DNA of 64,000 nucleotides from UBA8437 sp964646205 (GTDB lineage Bacteria > Planctomycetota > Planctomycetia > Planctomycetales > Planctomycetaceae). The notes under the pieces were generated by a model. That model did no database searches, was not told the DNA's origin, and saw only the letters and a program-made list of their open reading frames with translations. The position numbers were made by a program, and so were the translations under genes. The stretch spans positions 1 through 64,000 of the forward strand of contig CAZYAZ010000001.1 of the NCBI GenBank assembly GCA_964646205.1. The letters are read 5' to 3'. Below are positions 54,566-63,472 of this stretch, one piece after another (position 1 is the first letter of the stretch; every line of letters starts with the position of its first letter).

Positions 54566-56683
54566 ATGTCCGTCCACAACGACCTGTTCATCAACCGTGA
54601 ACTCAGTTGGCTGGAATTCAACCAGCGGGTCCTCGACGAGTCTTCCGACCCGGGACACCCGTTGCTCGAACGGATGAAATTCCTGGCGATCACCGCCTCG
54701 AACCTCGACGAATTCTTCATGGTCCGCGTCGGCGGCCTGCAACTGGTCCACCGGGAAGGTCATGGAGGTCGCGACACCGCCGGCCTGACTTCCGCCGAAC
54801 AGCTCACCCTGATCCACGAACGCGTGCGTCGGATGATCACCCAGCAGTACGTCCATTTCGGTGACAAACTCGAACCGGCACTGGCGGCCGCCGGCATTCG
54901 CCGGGTCAGTCATGACTCGATCGATCCCTCCCAGGAAGCCGTTCTCAACCAGATCGTCGATGACGAGATCTACTCGGTGCTGACCCCGATGGCCGTCGGA
55001 GCCGACGTGGACTGCCCCCTGTTGCCCGGTGGTTCGCTGTGCATCTCGGTCCGGCTGGAAAACAACCCCGACGGATCACCCCGGTTCGCCTGGATTCCCT
55101 GTGGCCGGACCTGCTCGCGGCTACTCACGCTGCCCGCCGACGGCAGCTATGTCTACATGCTGCTGGAAGACGTCATCGCGTGGTCGATCGGAAAGTTTTT
55201 CCCCGGTGAAACTGTCATCGAATGCGTGCCGTTCCGGATCACACGCAACGCCGATCTCAGTCTCCGTGAGGACGAGGCCGCCGACCTGATGGAGGGGATG
55301 CAGGAGATCCTGGAGGCCCGCAAGGAAAGTCACTGCGTGCGGCTCGAACTCTCGGCGGATGCCGGGGAGGAGACCCAGGACTTCCTGAAGCAGCAGTTCC
55401 GTGTTGATGATCAAGACATCTTCACCATCCCCGGGCCGCTGGATTTGACCGGATTCTTTCCGCTGGCCGATCTTCCGGGCTTTGACCACCTCCGGGACAC
55501 CCCCTGGCCACCAACGGCCTCGCCGGTCATCGACCCGCGACGCAACCTCTTTGACGTGCTCGCCGAACAAAGCGTGCTGCTGTGTCATCCGTTCGAGAGT
55601 TTCGATCCGGTGGTCCGGTTCGTCGAGGAGGCGGCCACCGACCCGGACGTGCTCGCGATCAAGCAGACTCTCTACCGCACCAGTCGAGACAGCCCCATCG
55701 TCCGAGCACTCGCGAGGGCTGCGGAACTGGGCAAGCACGTGACCGTTATCGTTGAGATCAAGGCCCGGTTCGACGAGGCTCGCAACATCGAATGGGCCCG
55801 CAGCCTCGAGCAGGCCGGCGTGCAGGTGATCTACGGTATCCGTGGGCTGAAGACCCACGCGAAAGTCTGCCTGATTGTCCGACGTGAACCCGGCGGAATC
55901 CGACGCTATGCCCACTTCGGCACCGGGAACTACAACGAAAACACCGCCCGGCTCTACACCGACATCAGCTACCTCACCAGCGACGCCGAACTGGGTGCGG
56001 ATGCGGCCACATTCTTCAACACGATCACCGGGTACACGCAACCGCGGCGATTCGAGTTGATCGAAGCGGCACCGTTGGGATTGCGCGACCGACTGCTCGA
56101 GTTGATCGCGGCGGAGACCGAGAGAAAACGACAGGGGCAGCCAGCCCGGATCCTTGCCAAGATGAACTCGCTGGTGGATCCAAAATTGATCAAGGCCTTG
56201 TACGAGGCGAGTTCGGCGGGAGTTGAAATCCGGCTGAACATCCGTGGAATCTGCTGTCTCCGCCCCGGAGTTCCGGGACTCTCCGAAAGGATCACCGTCG
56301 TCAGCATCGTCGACCGGTTCCTGGAACACAGCCGCGTGTTTCATTTCCACCAGGGCGGGGTCGGACGAACGTTCATTTCCAGTGCGGACTGGATGCCTCG
56401 CAACCTCGATCGACGTGTCGAACTGATGGTGCCAATCGACGAACCCGCGGCCGCCGAACGACTGGTTCAAATGCTCGAACACTGCCTGGCCGACCAGGTC
56501 AAGGGTCGCCGGTTGCTCGACCACGGTGGCTTCGCTCAACCCACTCTGGATGAGTCACTCGGTAGCCGCAGCCAGCAACTGTTGTATGATGAGGCCTGTG
56601 AAGCAATACGGATAAGCGAGGAAACTCACCGGACCGGCTTCGTCCCGCACTGGGCCCCAGGGCGGGAAACCACCGAGACCTGA
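54566..56683 (+). CDS. ppk1: Polyphosphate kinase 1
   Basis: Makes inorganic polyphosphate from ATP; 705 residues. N domain start FINRELSWLEFNQRVLDE. Residues about 100-310 form the head domain. The phosphorylated catalytic His is H431 in LKTHAKVCLIVRRE, followed by HFGTGNYNENTARLYTD; the second-half motif is RGICCLRPGVPGLSERITVVSIVDRFLEHSRVF. All PPK1 domains are present. Membrane-associated in other bacteria. Stop at 56681-56683 is the first bases of an 11-bp tandem repeat. Confidence 0.97.
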   Translation: MSVHNDLFINRELSWLEFNQRVLDESSDPGHPLLERMKFLAITASNLDEFFMVRVGGLQLVHREGHGGRDTAGLTSAEQLTLIHERVRRMITQQYVHFGDKLEPALAAAGIRRVSHDSIDPSQEAVLNQIVDDEIYSVLTPMAVGADVDCPLLPGGSLCISVRLENNPDGSPRFAWIPCGRTCSRLLTLPADGSYVYMLLEDVIAWSIGKFFPGETVIECVPFRITRNADLSLREDEAADLMEGMQEILEARKESHCVRLELSADAGEETQDFLKQQFRVDDQDIFTIPGPLDLTGFFPLADLPGFDHLRDTPWPPTASPVIDPRRNLFDVLAEQSVLLCHPFESFDPVVRFVEEAATDPDVLAIKQTLYRTSRDSPIVRALARAAELGKHVTVIVEIKARFDEARNIEWARSLEQAGVQVIYGIRGLKTHAKVCLIVRREPGGIRRYAHFGTGNYNENTARLYTDISYLTSDAELGADAATFFNTITGYTQPRRFELIEAAPLGLRDRLLELIAAETERKRQGQPARILAKMNSLVDPKLIKALYEASSAGVEIRLNIRGICCLRPGVPGLSERITVVSIVDRFLEHSRVFHFHQGGVGRTFISSADWMPRNLDRRVELMVPIDEPAAAERLVQMLEHCLADQVKGRRLLDHGGFAQPTLDESLGSRSQQLLYDEACEAIRISEETHRTGFVPHWAPGRETTET

Positions 56684-56708
56684 CCTGTACCTGACCTGTA
56701 CCTGACCC
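56681..56708. repeat. 11-bp tandem repeat at the ppk1 stop codon
   Basis: tgacctgtacc occurs twice in tandem (56681-56691, 56692-56702) and is followed by tgaccc. The first copy includes the ppk1 stop. Because 11 is not divisible by 3, the three TGA triplets at 56681, 56692 and 56703 fall in all three frames. Confidence 0.9.
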
Positions 56709-56730
56709 GCACTTGGATTCATTGCCCACG

Positions 56731-57237
56731 ATGAAGACGCTGCTGCTGTTGCGACACGCGAAATCGAGTTGGAGTCACGGAGTCGCCAGTGACCATGATC
56801 GGCCACTGAATGGCCGTGGTGAACGGGCGGCACCCCTGATGGGCCGGCTGATTCGCCATCACGAACTGGTCCCTGACGTCGTCGTCAGTTCGACCGCCCG
56901 TCGGGCCCACCGCACCGCCGATCTGGTCGCCGACGCCTGTGGCTACGAGAAAGAAATATGCGCCACCGGAGACCTGTATCACGCCTCGACGGCCGAATGG
57001 TTGTCCGTGGTCAGCGAGTTGCCTGACGATGCGGATCGGGCGCTGCTGGTCGGCCACAACCCGGGAATCGAGGAGATGATCCTGTTGCTGGGTGGAGAGC
57101 ACCACCGCATGTCGACTGCCGCCCTGGCCCAACTGGTGCTGCCAATCGAAAACTGGTTTGACGTCACGCTGATTCCACGAGCGGACCTGGTCGATCTGTG
57201 GATGCCCAGGGATGTCGAAGCCGAGGGAATCGCCTAG
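56731..57237 (+). CDS. SixA-type histidine phosphatase
   Basis: Phosphohistidine phosphatase of the histidine phosphatase superfamily, 168 residues from ATG 56731. Catalytic motif LLLLRHAKSSWS (RHG/RHA), second Arg in SSTARRAHRTADL, and the general acid/His in LLVGHNPGIEEM. SixA enzymes remove phosphate from histidines of signalling proteins; close to PPK1, a role in polyphosphate or inositol-pyrophosphate-like metabolism is a possible alternative. In-frame start at 56713 adds six residues only. Confidence 0.92.
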   Translation: MKTLLLLRHAKSSWSHGVASDHDRPLNGRGERAAPLMGRLIRHHELVPDVVVSSTARRAHRTADLVADACGYEKEICATGDLYHASTAEWLSVVSELPDDADRALLVGHNPGIEEMILLLGGEHHRMSTAALAQLVLPIENWFDVTLIPRADLVDLWMPRDVEAEGIA

Positions 57238-57282
57238 GTCTCGCCAGGGGATCCGCACCGACACACGCCCACCAGCGGCGAC

Positions 57283-57735
57283 TCAGTCGATCTCGCCAAG
57301 GCAACGCATGGCGTCAACGATCGGGGCGACCAGATGAGGCCGAGCCAGCAACCGGATGGCCTTGCGGGGTGAGACCCACCGCCTGGTTCGCACCTTCTTT
57401 TCGGGCCACTTCTTTCGCGTTTTCTTCACCTCCAGCAACCACACGGTCACCTCGACGGACTTCTTGCCCTTGCGGTCGGTGTAACGACACAGTTGCGGAT
57501 CGATGAGCCGTCCCTCCAGGCCCGCCTCCTCGAACGTCTCACGCTCCGCGCAGTCAGCTCCCTGCTCCCCCCGTTCGATGTTCCCCTTGGGCATCGTCCA
57601 GGAAGTCCCCCGTCGCACGGTGACCAGGCAGAACTCCACCCCGCCCTTGCCACGTCGAAACGGCAATGCCGCCGCCTGACGCAGGTCAACCCGCGGCGGA
57701 CACTTGTCCTTGCGTCGTTTCTTTTTCCGGGACAT
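57283..57735 (-). CDS. Nudix hydrolase
   Basis: 150 residues (ATG 57735; GTG 57738 is an alternative). Nudix box GNIERGEQGADCAERETFEEAGL, a full G-x5-E-x7-RE-x2-EE-x-G match with Thr at the hydrophobic position. The preceding WTMPKGNIERGE and lysine-rich termini (RKKKRRKDK, KKTRKKWPEKK) resemble the DIPP/DIPP-like group that acts on diphosphoinositol polyphosphates, polyphosphate or dinucleoside polyphosphates. Convergent with sixA. Fits the polyphosphate theme of the locus, but the substrate is inferred. Confidence 0.85.
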   Translation of the reverse strand: MSRKKKRRKDKCPPRVDLRQAAALPFRRGKGGVEFCLVTVRRGTSWTMPKGNIERGEQGADCAERETFEEAGLEGRLIDPQLCRYTDRKGKKSVEVTVWLLEVKKTRKKWPEKKVRTRRWVSPRKAIRLLARPHLVAPIVDAMRCLGEID

Positions 57736-57878
57736 CACGGCCTCGCAGCATCCAACTCGTCACCCGGGTGTATGCCGCCGGGTGCCGGGGGCGAGTATGA
57801 TAGGAAGTTGTTGAGGAACATGTCGACCGCACCTCCGACGACTGATCCAGTCGCAATCGCCAGCCAACTGCCACGCCC

Positions 57879-59648
57879 ATGTCCATGTCCAGGCAACCGA
57901 TCCTGATGCTCTCCGGCCTGCTGGTTGCCTGGATGGCAACTGCCGCCCCACTTCCGGCCGCAGCCCCCTCGGTCACGGGACTGTTTCCTCCGGTCGTGCA
58001 GGCCGGACAGGCAGCCAAGATAACGGTCAGTGGCAAAGACCTGGGAACGATCACACGGCTGGTCACGGCGAAAGGAGAACTCGAAACCCGGTCGGTCAAC
58101 AAGACGGTTGTTGAAATCCAGGTCAGCCAGGATTCCCGCCCACCGGGCAAGTTCCCCGAATTGATCGACACCTGGACACTGACCTCCACGGGCCTTTCCA
58201 ACCCACGCGCTGTGCTGGTTGTCACCCACCCGGTCGTGGTCGTTGCCGAGACCCCCGACGAACAAGTGACACCGATCCCCGTGCCGGGAACGGCCGCTTC
58301 CAGGCTCGACCGGACTGCCGATCGTGACGTGTTTTCCTTCACCGGTCGATCGGGCCAGTTGGTCCACCTGGTGTGCCGGTCCCGGAGCCTGGATGGCACC
58401 GTTTCACCCATTCTCACGGTCCATGACCCCGGGGGCCGCGAGTTGATTCACTCCCGGGCACACAAGGCAGAACCGGAACTGGCACTCCAACTGCCCGCCG
58501 ACGGTGCCTATCAAGTCACGGTTGTCGACCGTGGGTTCCAACACGACGAGGGCAGCATTTATGCCCTGACGCTGGAAACCGGCCCACGGCTGCAGGCCAC
58601 CGCTCCCACGGCGGTTTCCGCAGACACCGACCAGTTGCTGCTGCTTGGACACAAGTTGCCCGGTGGCACAATGCATCCGACAACGGGTCTCTCGTCCCTG
58701 AAGATCACCCCGGACCAACAACGCGGCCAGTGGTCCTGGCCCGATCGTCGCCCCGTCGGTGTTCTCGACGACGGCTTCCGCGTGCGACTGCCCGGGTGCT
58801 CGGGAACCCCGTGGGTCAACCGATCACACACCCCGATCGTCGCCGAAACCATCAAGCAAAACGACACGGCCAGCACCGCCCAGGTCATCACGCCTCCCGC
58901 CCGGATCTGCGGGGTCTTCGAGCGATCCGCCGACATCGACTGGTTCGCGATTGACGCGAAGAAGGGGCAGACTCTCGAGATCACCGGATGGGGCGAGCGG
59001 CTGGGCCAATCGATGCGGCTGCAGGCGATCGTCCACGACAAGACGGGCAAGACACTGGCCACCATCGGCAGCCCGGTGGCACCAAAGAAGATCGGATTCG
59101 ACTTTCCCTTCAGCACCAATGACCCACACGCCAACTGGACGGCGCCCGCCGACGGGCGATTCACGATCGTCGTGCGTGACCTGCTGGGGGGTAGCATTTT
59201 TGGCTCCGGACGCGTGTACCAGTTGGTCATCGAACCGCCCCGCAAACGGTTCCGTGCCTTTTCGGTTGTCGGTGACGGAAAAACCCACTCCGGCCTCACC
59301 CTCGCTGCCGGTGGACAGGCCACCCTGCAGATTGTCGTGGTCCGGATGGGTGGCTCGAAGTCGCCGATCGAGGTCTCAGCCGCCGACTTGCCCGAGGGGG
59401 TGACAGTCGAGACCACCAGCATTCCAGCCGACAAACCAGTCGCGACGATCACCCTGAAAGCGACCCCGAAAGCGACCACGGGAGTGGCACCGATACGGAT
59501 TCTGGCAAAACATCCGGGAGACCAGCCGGTCGTCGAGGTTCTGCCACTGGTTCACCTGACGGGGCCGGCACCCTCCAGCCGCACCGCCGACGCCCTGCTC
59601 CTGTCGGTGACTCCCCCGGCCAAGAAGACATCGACTCCAAAAAAGTGA
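57879..59648 (+). CDS. Exported PPC/beta-sandwich protein
   Basis: 589 residues with a signal peptide (ILMLSGLLVAWMATAAPLPAAA). Residues 30-115 look like an IPT/TIG-like Ig domain (VTGLFPPVVQAGQAAKITVSG). Two PPC-type jelly rolls follow, about 140-235 (DRTADRDVFSFTGRSGQLVHL) and 335-450 (RSADIDWFAIDAKKGQTLEI), then an Ig-like domain to about 570. A Lys/Thr/Pro tail ends it. There is no catalytic residue pattern. Typical of planctomycete secreted proteins placed near DUF1501 or cytochrome genes, not so here. Its TGA overlaps the GTG of the acetamidase (GTGA, 59645-59648). Confidence 0.8.
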   Translation: MSMSRQPILMLSGLLVAWMATAAPLPAAAPSVTGLFPPVVQAGQAAKITVSGKDLGTITRLVTAKGELETRSVNKTVVEIQVSQDSRPPGKFPELIDTWTLTSTGLSNPRAVLVVTHPVVVVAETPDEQVTPIPVPGTAASRLDRTADRDVFSFTGRSGQLVHLVCRSRSLDGTVSPILTVHDPGGRELIHSRAHKAEPELALQLPADGAYQVTVVDRGFQHDEGSIYALTLETGPRLQATAPTAVSADTDQLLLLGHKLPGGTMHPTTGLSSLKITPDQQRGQWSWPDRRPVGVLDDGFRVRLPGCSGTPWVNRSHTPIVAETIKQNDTASTAQVITPPARICGVFERSADIDWFAIDAKKGQTLEITGWGERLGQSMRLQAIVHDKTGKTLATIGSPVAPKKIGFDFPFSTNDPHANWTAPADGRFTIVVRDLLGGSIFGSGRVYQLVIEPPRKRFRAFSVVGDGKTHSGLTLAAGGQATLQIVVVRMGGSKSPIEVSAADLPEGVTVETTSIPADKPVATITLKATPKATTGVAPIRILAKHPGDQPVVEVLPLVHLTGPAPSSRTADALLLSVTPPAKKTSTPKK

Positions 59649-60562
59649 CCCACGTCATGAACACAACGAATTCACCCGAGTCCCTCCCTCGCATCGCCGC
59701 CGAACCACTGATCTACGAGTTCTCCCGGCACCTCCCGCCCCGCGCCACGATCGTCTCCGGTGATCGCCTGCTGGTGGAATCCGAAGACGCCCTCTCCGGC
59801 CAGATCGCTCAACCCGGTGACCAGCGTGACAAGTCCCTGGTTCCCAAGAGCAACCCGGTCAACGGACCCATCGAGATCGAGGGAGCTGAACCCGGTGATG
59901 TGCTGAGCGTGACAATTCACTCGATCGACCCCTGGCGACCCCAGGCAGCAACCTACACCGGTGCACCCAAGCAACTGTGCGAGTGGCTGGGCACCGACGT
60001 GCCACCAGGCGGCCACGTCTGCCACATCGCTGATGGACTGATCCACTGGGACGATCGGATCACCATTCCCTACACCCCGATGCTCGGCTGCATTGGCACC
60101 GCACCGGAATGGGGCGTACCGACAACCGGTCCGGGTGGTCCACACGGCGGCAACATGGACATCCGGGAAACCGCACCCGGAGCCACGGTGCACCTGCCGG
60201 TCTTTGTTCCCGGTGGCCAGCTGTTCCTGGGCGATGCTCACGCGGCAATGGGACACGGCGAACTCTCGGCATCCGGCCTCGAGATGTCAGCGGTGACCGA
60301 GATTTCCGTGGAACTGAAGAAGGCCCAGCCGTTGGCCTGGCCACGGATCGAGGACGAGAACGAGATCATGACGGTCACCAGCGGGGCACCCACCGAGAGA
60401 TCAATCGCACGGGCCTACGCCGAGTTGATCCTGTGGATGGAAGCCGACTTCGGCTGGAATCGCTGGAAAGCCTATGACCTGCTGACTCACGTCGGTGAGA
60501 TCTCCGTCGGCTATTACGACGGCGGCAGCATCGCTGCCAAGGTCCGACGCGAATTCCTGTGA
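59645..60562 (+). CDS. Acetamidase/formamidase family protein
   Basis: 305 residues, GTG start overlapping the previous stop. Family landmarks: PVNGPIEIEGAEPGDVLSVTIHSI, WDDRITIPYTPMLGCIGTAPE, GPHGGNMDIRETAPGATVHLPVFVPGGQLFLGDAHAAMGHGE. The last run carries the Asp/His metal residues. Hydrolyses formamide, acetamide or similar small amides to ammonia in known members. Translational coupling to a secreted beta-sandwich protein is unusual; there is no signal peptide here. Confidence 0.93.
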   Translation: MTHVMNTTNSPESLPRIAAEPLIYEFSRHLPPRATIVSGDRLLVESEDALSGQIAQPGDQRDKSLVPKSNPVNGPIEIEGAEPGDVLSVTIHSIDPWRPQAATYTGAPKQLCEWLGTDVPPGGHVCHIADGLIHWDDRITIPYTPMLGCIGTAPEWGVPTTGPGGPHGGNMDIRETAPGATVHLPVFVPGGQLFLGDAHAAMGHGELSASGLEMSAVTEISVELKKAQPLAWPRIEDENEIMTVTSGAPTERSIARAYAELILWMEADFGWNRWKAYDLLTHVGEISVGYYDGGSIAAKVRREFL

Positions 60563-60587
60563 CAGGACCGTCGCCGGAAACACGTCC

Positions 60588-61802
60588 TCAGGCTGCCGCA
60601 GCCAGGCGACCGGTCGCTTGCCTCAACACGTCCGACACCACGTCAGCCGTGTGATCCATCTGGACGGTCCCCAGGCCCGGATGGACCTGGAACATCAGGC
60701 TCGTTTCCCCCAGTTCACGAGCCACCGGCAGCCGTTTCGCAGGTCGCCAGCCGGTCCCGTCAAAGGCCGCCTCGAGATAGATTTCCGGACACGCTCCGCT
60801 GCCGCACGGAACACCTCGCGATGAAATTTCAGCCGCGATCCTGTCGCGAGACCAATCGCTCGCCAGCCACTCGGGACGGACGTAGGCGTAGAACTTGTAG
60901 TAACTGTGCCCAAACCCCACCTCGGGTTCGGGCACTCGCAATGCCTCCATCGCCCCCAGCCGGGCGGCCAACACCGATGCGTTGCGACGTCGCTCGATCA
61001 GCCAGTCGGGGAGTTTCTCCAACACGATCCGGCCCAGGACCGACTGCATCTCGGTCAACCGCCAGTTGGTCCCCAGCCCACCGTGAACGTATCGAAACAC
61101 CGACCCCCTGGAGGGAGCGTGCACCGCGTCATAATCCTTGCCATGGTCCTTGTAGCTCCAGGCCCGCCTCCAGATCGACTCGTCGTCAGTCACGACCAGG
61201 CCACCCTCGCCCCCGGTCGAAAGAATCTTGTCCTGGCAAAAGCTGAAAGCGGCCACGTCGCCCAGCGTGCCCACCTGCCGGCCGCTGTACTCGGCCCCGT
61301 GTGCCTGGGCGCAGTCCTCGATCACCTTCAGACCCGTTTCGGCAGCCAGGCTGAGGATCGGATCCATGTCACAGGGCCAACCAGCCAGATGAACCACCAA
61401 CACGCCACGGGTCCGCGGCGAGAGCGCCGCAGCGACCGTATCGACCGTGACGTTCCCGCTGTCACGATCGACATCGGCAAACACCGGGATCGCGCCTCTT
61501 GCGGCAATCGCACTGGCACTGGCCAGGAAACTGCGACAGGGGACGACAACCTCGTCACCAGGCCTCACGCCCGTCGCCTGCAGGGCCAGTTCCAGGGCCA
61601 CGGTGCCGTTGGACACCGCCACCGCATGATCACAACCCAACGATTCAGCATACTCGCGTTCGAACTCGCGACCGTGCGGACCCGTCCAGTAGTTGACCCG
61701 ACCCGAGGCCAGGACATCGCCCACTGCCTGGACTTCCCGATCGCCGAACACCGGCCAGGGTGCCCAACACGGAGAACTGTTTGACTGCTGATTGTTTCCC
61801 AT
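60588..61802 (-). CDS. DegT/DnrJ/EryC1/StrS family aminotransferase
   Basis: PLP-dependent sugar aminotransferase of 404 residues. The Schiff-base lysine is in FSFCQDKILSTGGEGGLVVTDD; PCRSFLASASAIAARGAIPVFADVDRDSGN and EDCAQAHGAEYSGRQVGTLGDVAAFSF are family blocks. It makes amino sugars for surface polysaccharides or secondary metabolites; glutamate is the usual donor. The sulfotransferase lies just upstream on the same strand (stop 61806, start of this gene 61802), so both are probably one operon. Confidence 0.94.
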   Translation of the reverse strand: MGNNQQSNSSPCWAPWPVFGDREVQAVGDVLASGRVNYWTGPHGREFEREYAESLGCDHAVAVSNGTVALELALQATGVRPGDEVVVPCRSFLASASAIAARGAIPVFADVDRDSGNVTVDTVAAALSPRTRGVLVVHLAGWPCDMDPILSLAAETGLKVIEDCAQAHGAEYSGRQVGTLGDVAAFSFCQDKILSTGGEGGLVVTDDESIWRRAWSYKDHGKDYDAVHAPSRGSVFRYVHGGLGTNWRLTEMQSVLGRIVLEKLPDWLIERRRNASVLAARLGAMEALRVPEPEVGFGHSYYKFYAYVRPEWLASDWSRDRIAAEISSRGVPCGSGACPEIYLEAAFDGTGWRPAKRLPVARELGETSLMFQVHPGLGTVQMDHTADVVSDVLRQATGRLAAAA

Positions 61803-61805
61803 GTC

Positions 61806-62759
61806 CTAGGCCGCTTTCGCCGCTCGTGGATAGTCGTATTGTTTCATCAGCCAGCCGGAAAGACGCCAGCAGGTTCGAGAATCCGCCTCGGGCAATCCCT
61901 CAATCCAGTCCCAATCCGGTTTCAATCGCACCGCTCCGGCCATCCTCAAACGGTTCCCCGCCACGGTGTGTCCCACCGAAAACGAATCCCCTGCCGCCAG
62001 GGATGCGGCCAACGTCGTGCAGTCCAACCCGCAGGTATCGCCAATCCGCATCAATTCTGTCGCGGGATCCTCCACGAAGTCCTCGTAGCGGACCAGGACA
62101 CCCCGCTCCCCCATTCGACGGCGCAACCGGGCCGCCAACAGGTTGGATACCGTCCAGTAGACGACCGAATACCATGCGGGCCGTGAGGACAGATCGTGTT
62201 GAACTCCTGCCTCGACATCCCGGGCCAGGGCCTTCTTCCTGGACCACGCCACCGCTCGACTGTCACGGACCAGGTGCACCAGGCTGAGTTCGATGCCCGG
62301 CAGTCGAGCCAACCAGCGGGCCCGCAGAGGTGTCTTTGAAGAATCGACGATCACGCGACGTCCACTGGTCGTGGCAATCGACTCCAGCAACGTCCTGGTC
62401 TGTTCCAGGTACCGACTGGCTGCGACCGACCGAAACAACGAGGCGGCTTCGGTCCGCCACAGGGCCGCCAAACGAAATCGCTCAAATCGATCCCGCAACC
62501 CGAGATACTCCTCCACGCTCGCTCCCGGCGTCGCCGACAGCCACCGATCACGAACTTCGCTCCAGAACCCGCAGTCCACCGCCGGTGTGCCACACGCACA
62601 GAATTCGTTGTTGATCCAGGCCGAGCGATGCACGTTGGAGAGTTCGCCAACACTCACCGCCTCGGGATGGTTGCCCAGTACAGTGTCCAGCACCGTCGAG
62701 CCGCTACGGCCCGCACCAACTATGTAAACGATCCGCAGGGGAGAAGTCGTCGAAGTCAT
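61806..62759 (-). CDS. Sulfotransferase family protein
   Basis: 317-residue PAPS-dependent sulfotransferase-like protein. The 5'-phosphosulfate loop is IVYIVGAGRSGSTVLDTVLGN; the 3'-phosphate motif is in LVHLVRDSRAVAWSRKKA. A cysteine-rich segment follows GELSNVHRSAWINNEFCACGTPAVDC, common to planctomycete members. Sulfates a carbohydrate or small molecule; with the DegT enzyme, a surface glycan or exported metabolite is likely. No signal peptide. Confidence 0.9.
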   Translation of the reverse strand: MTSTTSPLRIVYIVGAGRSGSTVLDTVLGNHPEAVSVGELSNVHRSAWINNEFCACGTPAVDCGFWSEVRDRWLSATPGASVEEYLGLRDRFERFRLAALWRTEAASLFRSVAASRYLEQTRTLLESIATTSGRRVIVDSSKTPLRARWLARLPGIELSLVHLVRDSRAVAWSRKKALARDVEAGVQHDLSSRPAWYSVVYWTVSNLLAARLRRRMGERGVLVRYEDFVEDPATELMRIGDTCGLDCTTLAASLAAGDSFSVGHTVAGNRLRMAGAVRLKPDWDWIEGLPEADSRTCWRLSGWLMKQYDYPRAAKAA

Positions 62760-62853
62760 CGGGGACCGGACACCGAAAGATCTTGGGGAGGTGATCGCGG
62801 GTTTTAATTCGCCCGGGCCACCATCGGCAAGATCGGTTTGGCCAGAGACCGGC

Positions 62854-63363
62854 CTACCCGGCGAAACACTCGACGGTCACCTCCGGAGATCCGATCAACG
62901 TCTGGAGCACGACGCAGTAACGTTCCGTGAGCTTGACCAGCGTGGCCAACTGCTCGTCGTCAGCATCGGTGTCGAGTTGAAACGTCATGCGGATCGCGTG
63001 CAGCCCAACCGCCGCGTCGCGGTCGACTCCGAGCGTACCACGGAAATCGAGATCGCCCTCGGCAGTCACCTCGCCACCCCGCACCGGAATCTCCAGTGCC
63101 GTCGCCACCGCCCGCAGGGTCACCCCGGCGCAGGCCACCAGGGATTCCAGCAACATGTTCCCCGAACACAGTGATGTGCCGTCTCCGCCGGTGGCCGGAT
63201 GCAGACCCGCTTCGGCCAGTTCCGCCCCGGTCTCGACTCGACAGGTGATCGCTTCGGCACCCAACATCCCGCTGGCGCTCAAGGTGAATCGCGCCGACTC
63301 GGGGTGATCGCGGTACTGTTGCTTCAGGGGAGCCTGCAGGGCTTTCAGTTGACTGGCGTCCAT
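62854..63363 (-). CDS. OsmC family peroxiredoxin-like protein
   Basis: 169 residues. The two conserved cysteines of OsmC/Ohr enzymes are visible: MLLESLVACAGVTLRAVA and ERYCVVLQTL. The fold is the usual two-helix pair plus a six-strand sheet. Predicted thiol-dependent peroxidase or organic hydroperoxide reductase in the cytoplasm. Alone in its direction between the sulfotransferase and the DUF3604 gene. Confidence 0.93.
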   Translation of the reverse strand: MDASQLKALQAPLKQQYRDHPESARFTLSASGMLGAEAITCRVETGAELAEAGLHPATGGDGTSLCSGNMLLESLVACAGVTLRAVATALEIPVRGGEVTAEGDLDFRGTLGVDRDAAVGLHAIRMTFQLDTDADDEQLATLVKLTERYCVVLQTLIGSPEVTVECFAG

Positions 63364-63472
63364 GATGAGTCCTTATGAGAAGATCGAACACCGCGGTGCA
63401 TGGCGAACCTGTTGGACGTTCCATTAGAAGGGTAGCCGGATACAACACAAGCGCACCGATCGAGACACATCC

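Noticed and set aside
52955..54913. Open frame of 652 codons opposite the Ppx/GppA gene
   Set aside because: His/Asp/Gln-biased composition of an antisense shadow; it also spans the gap to ppk1.
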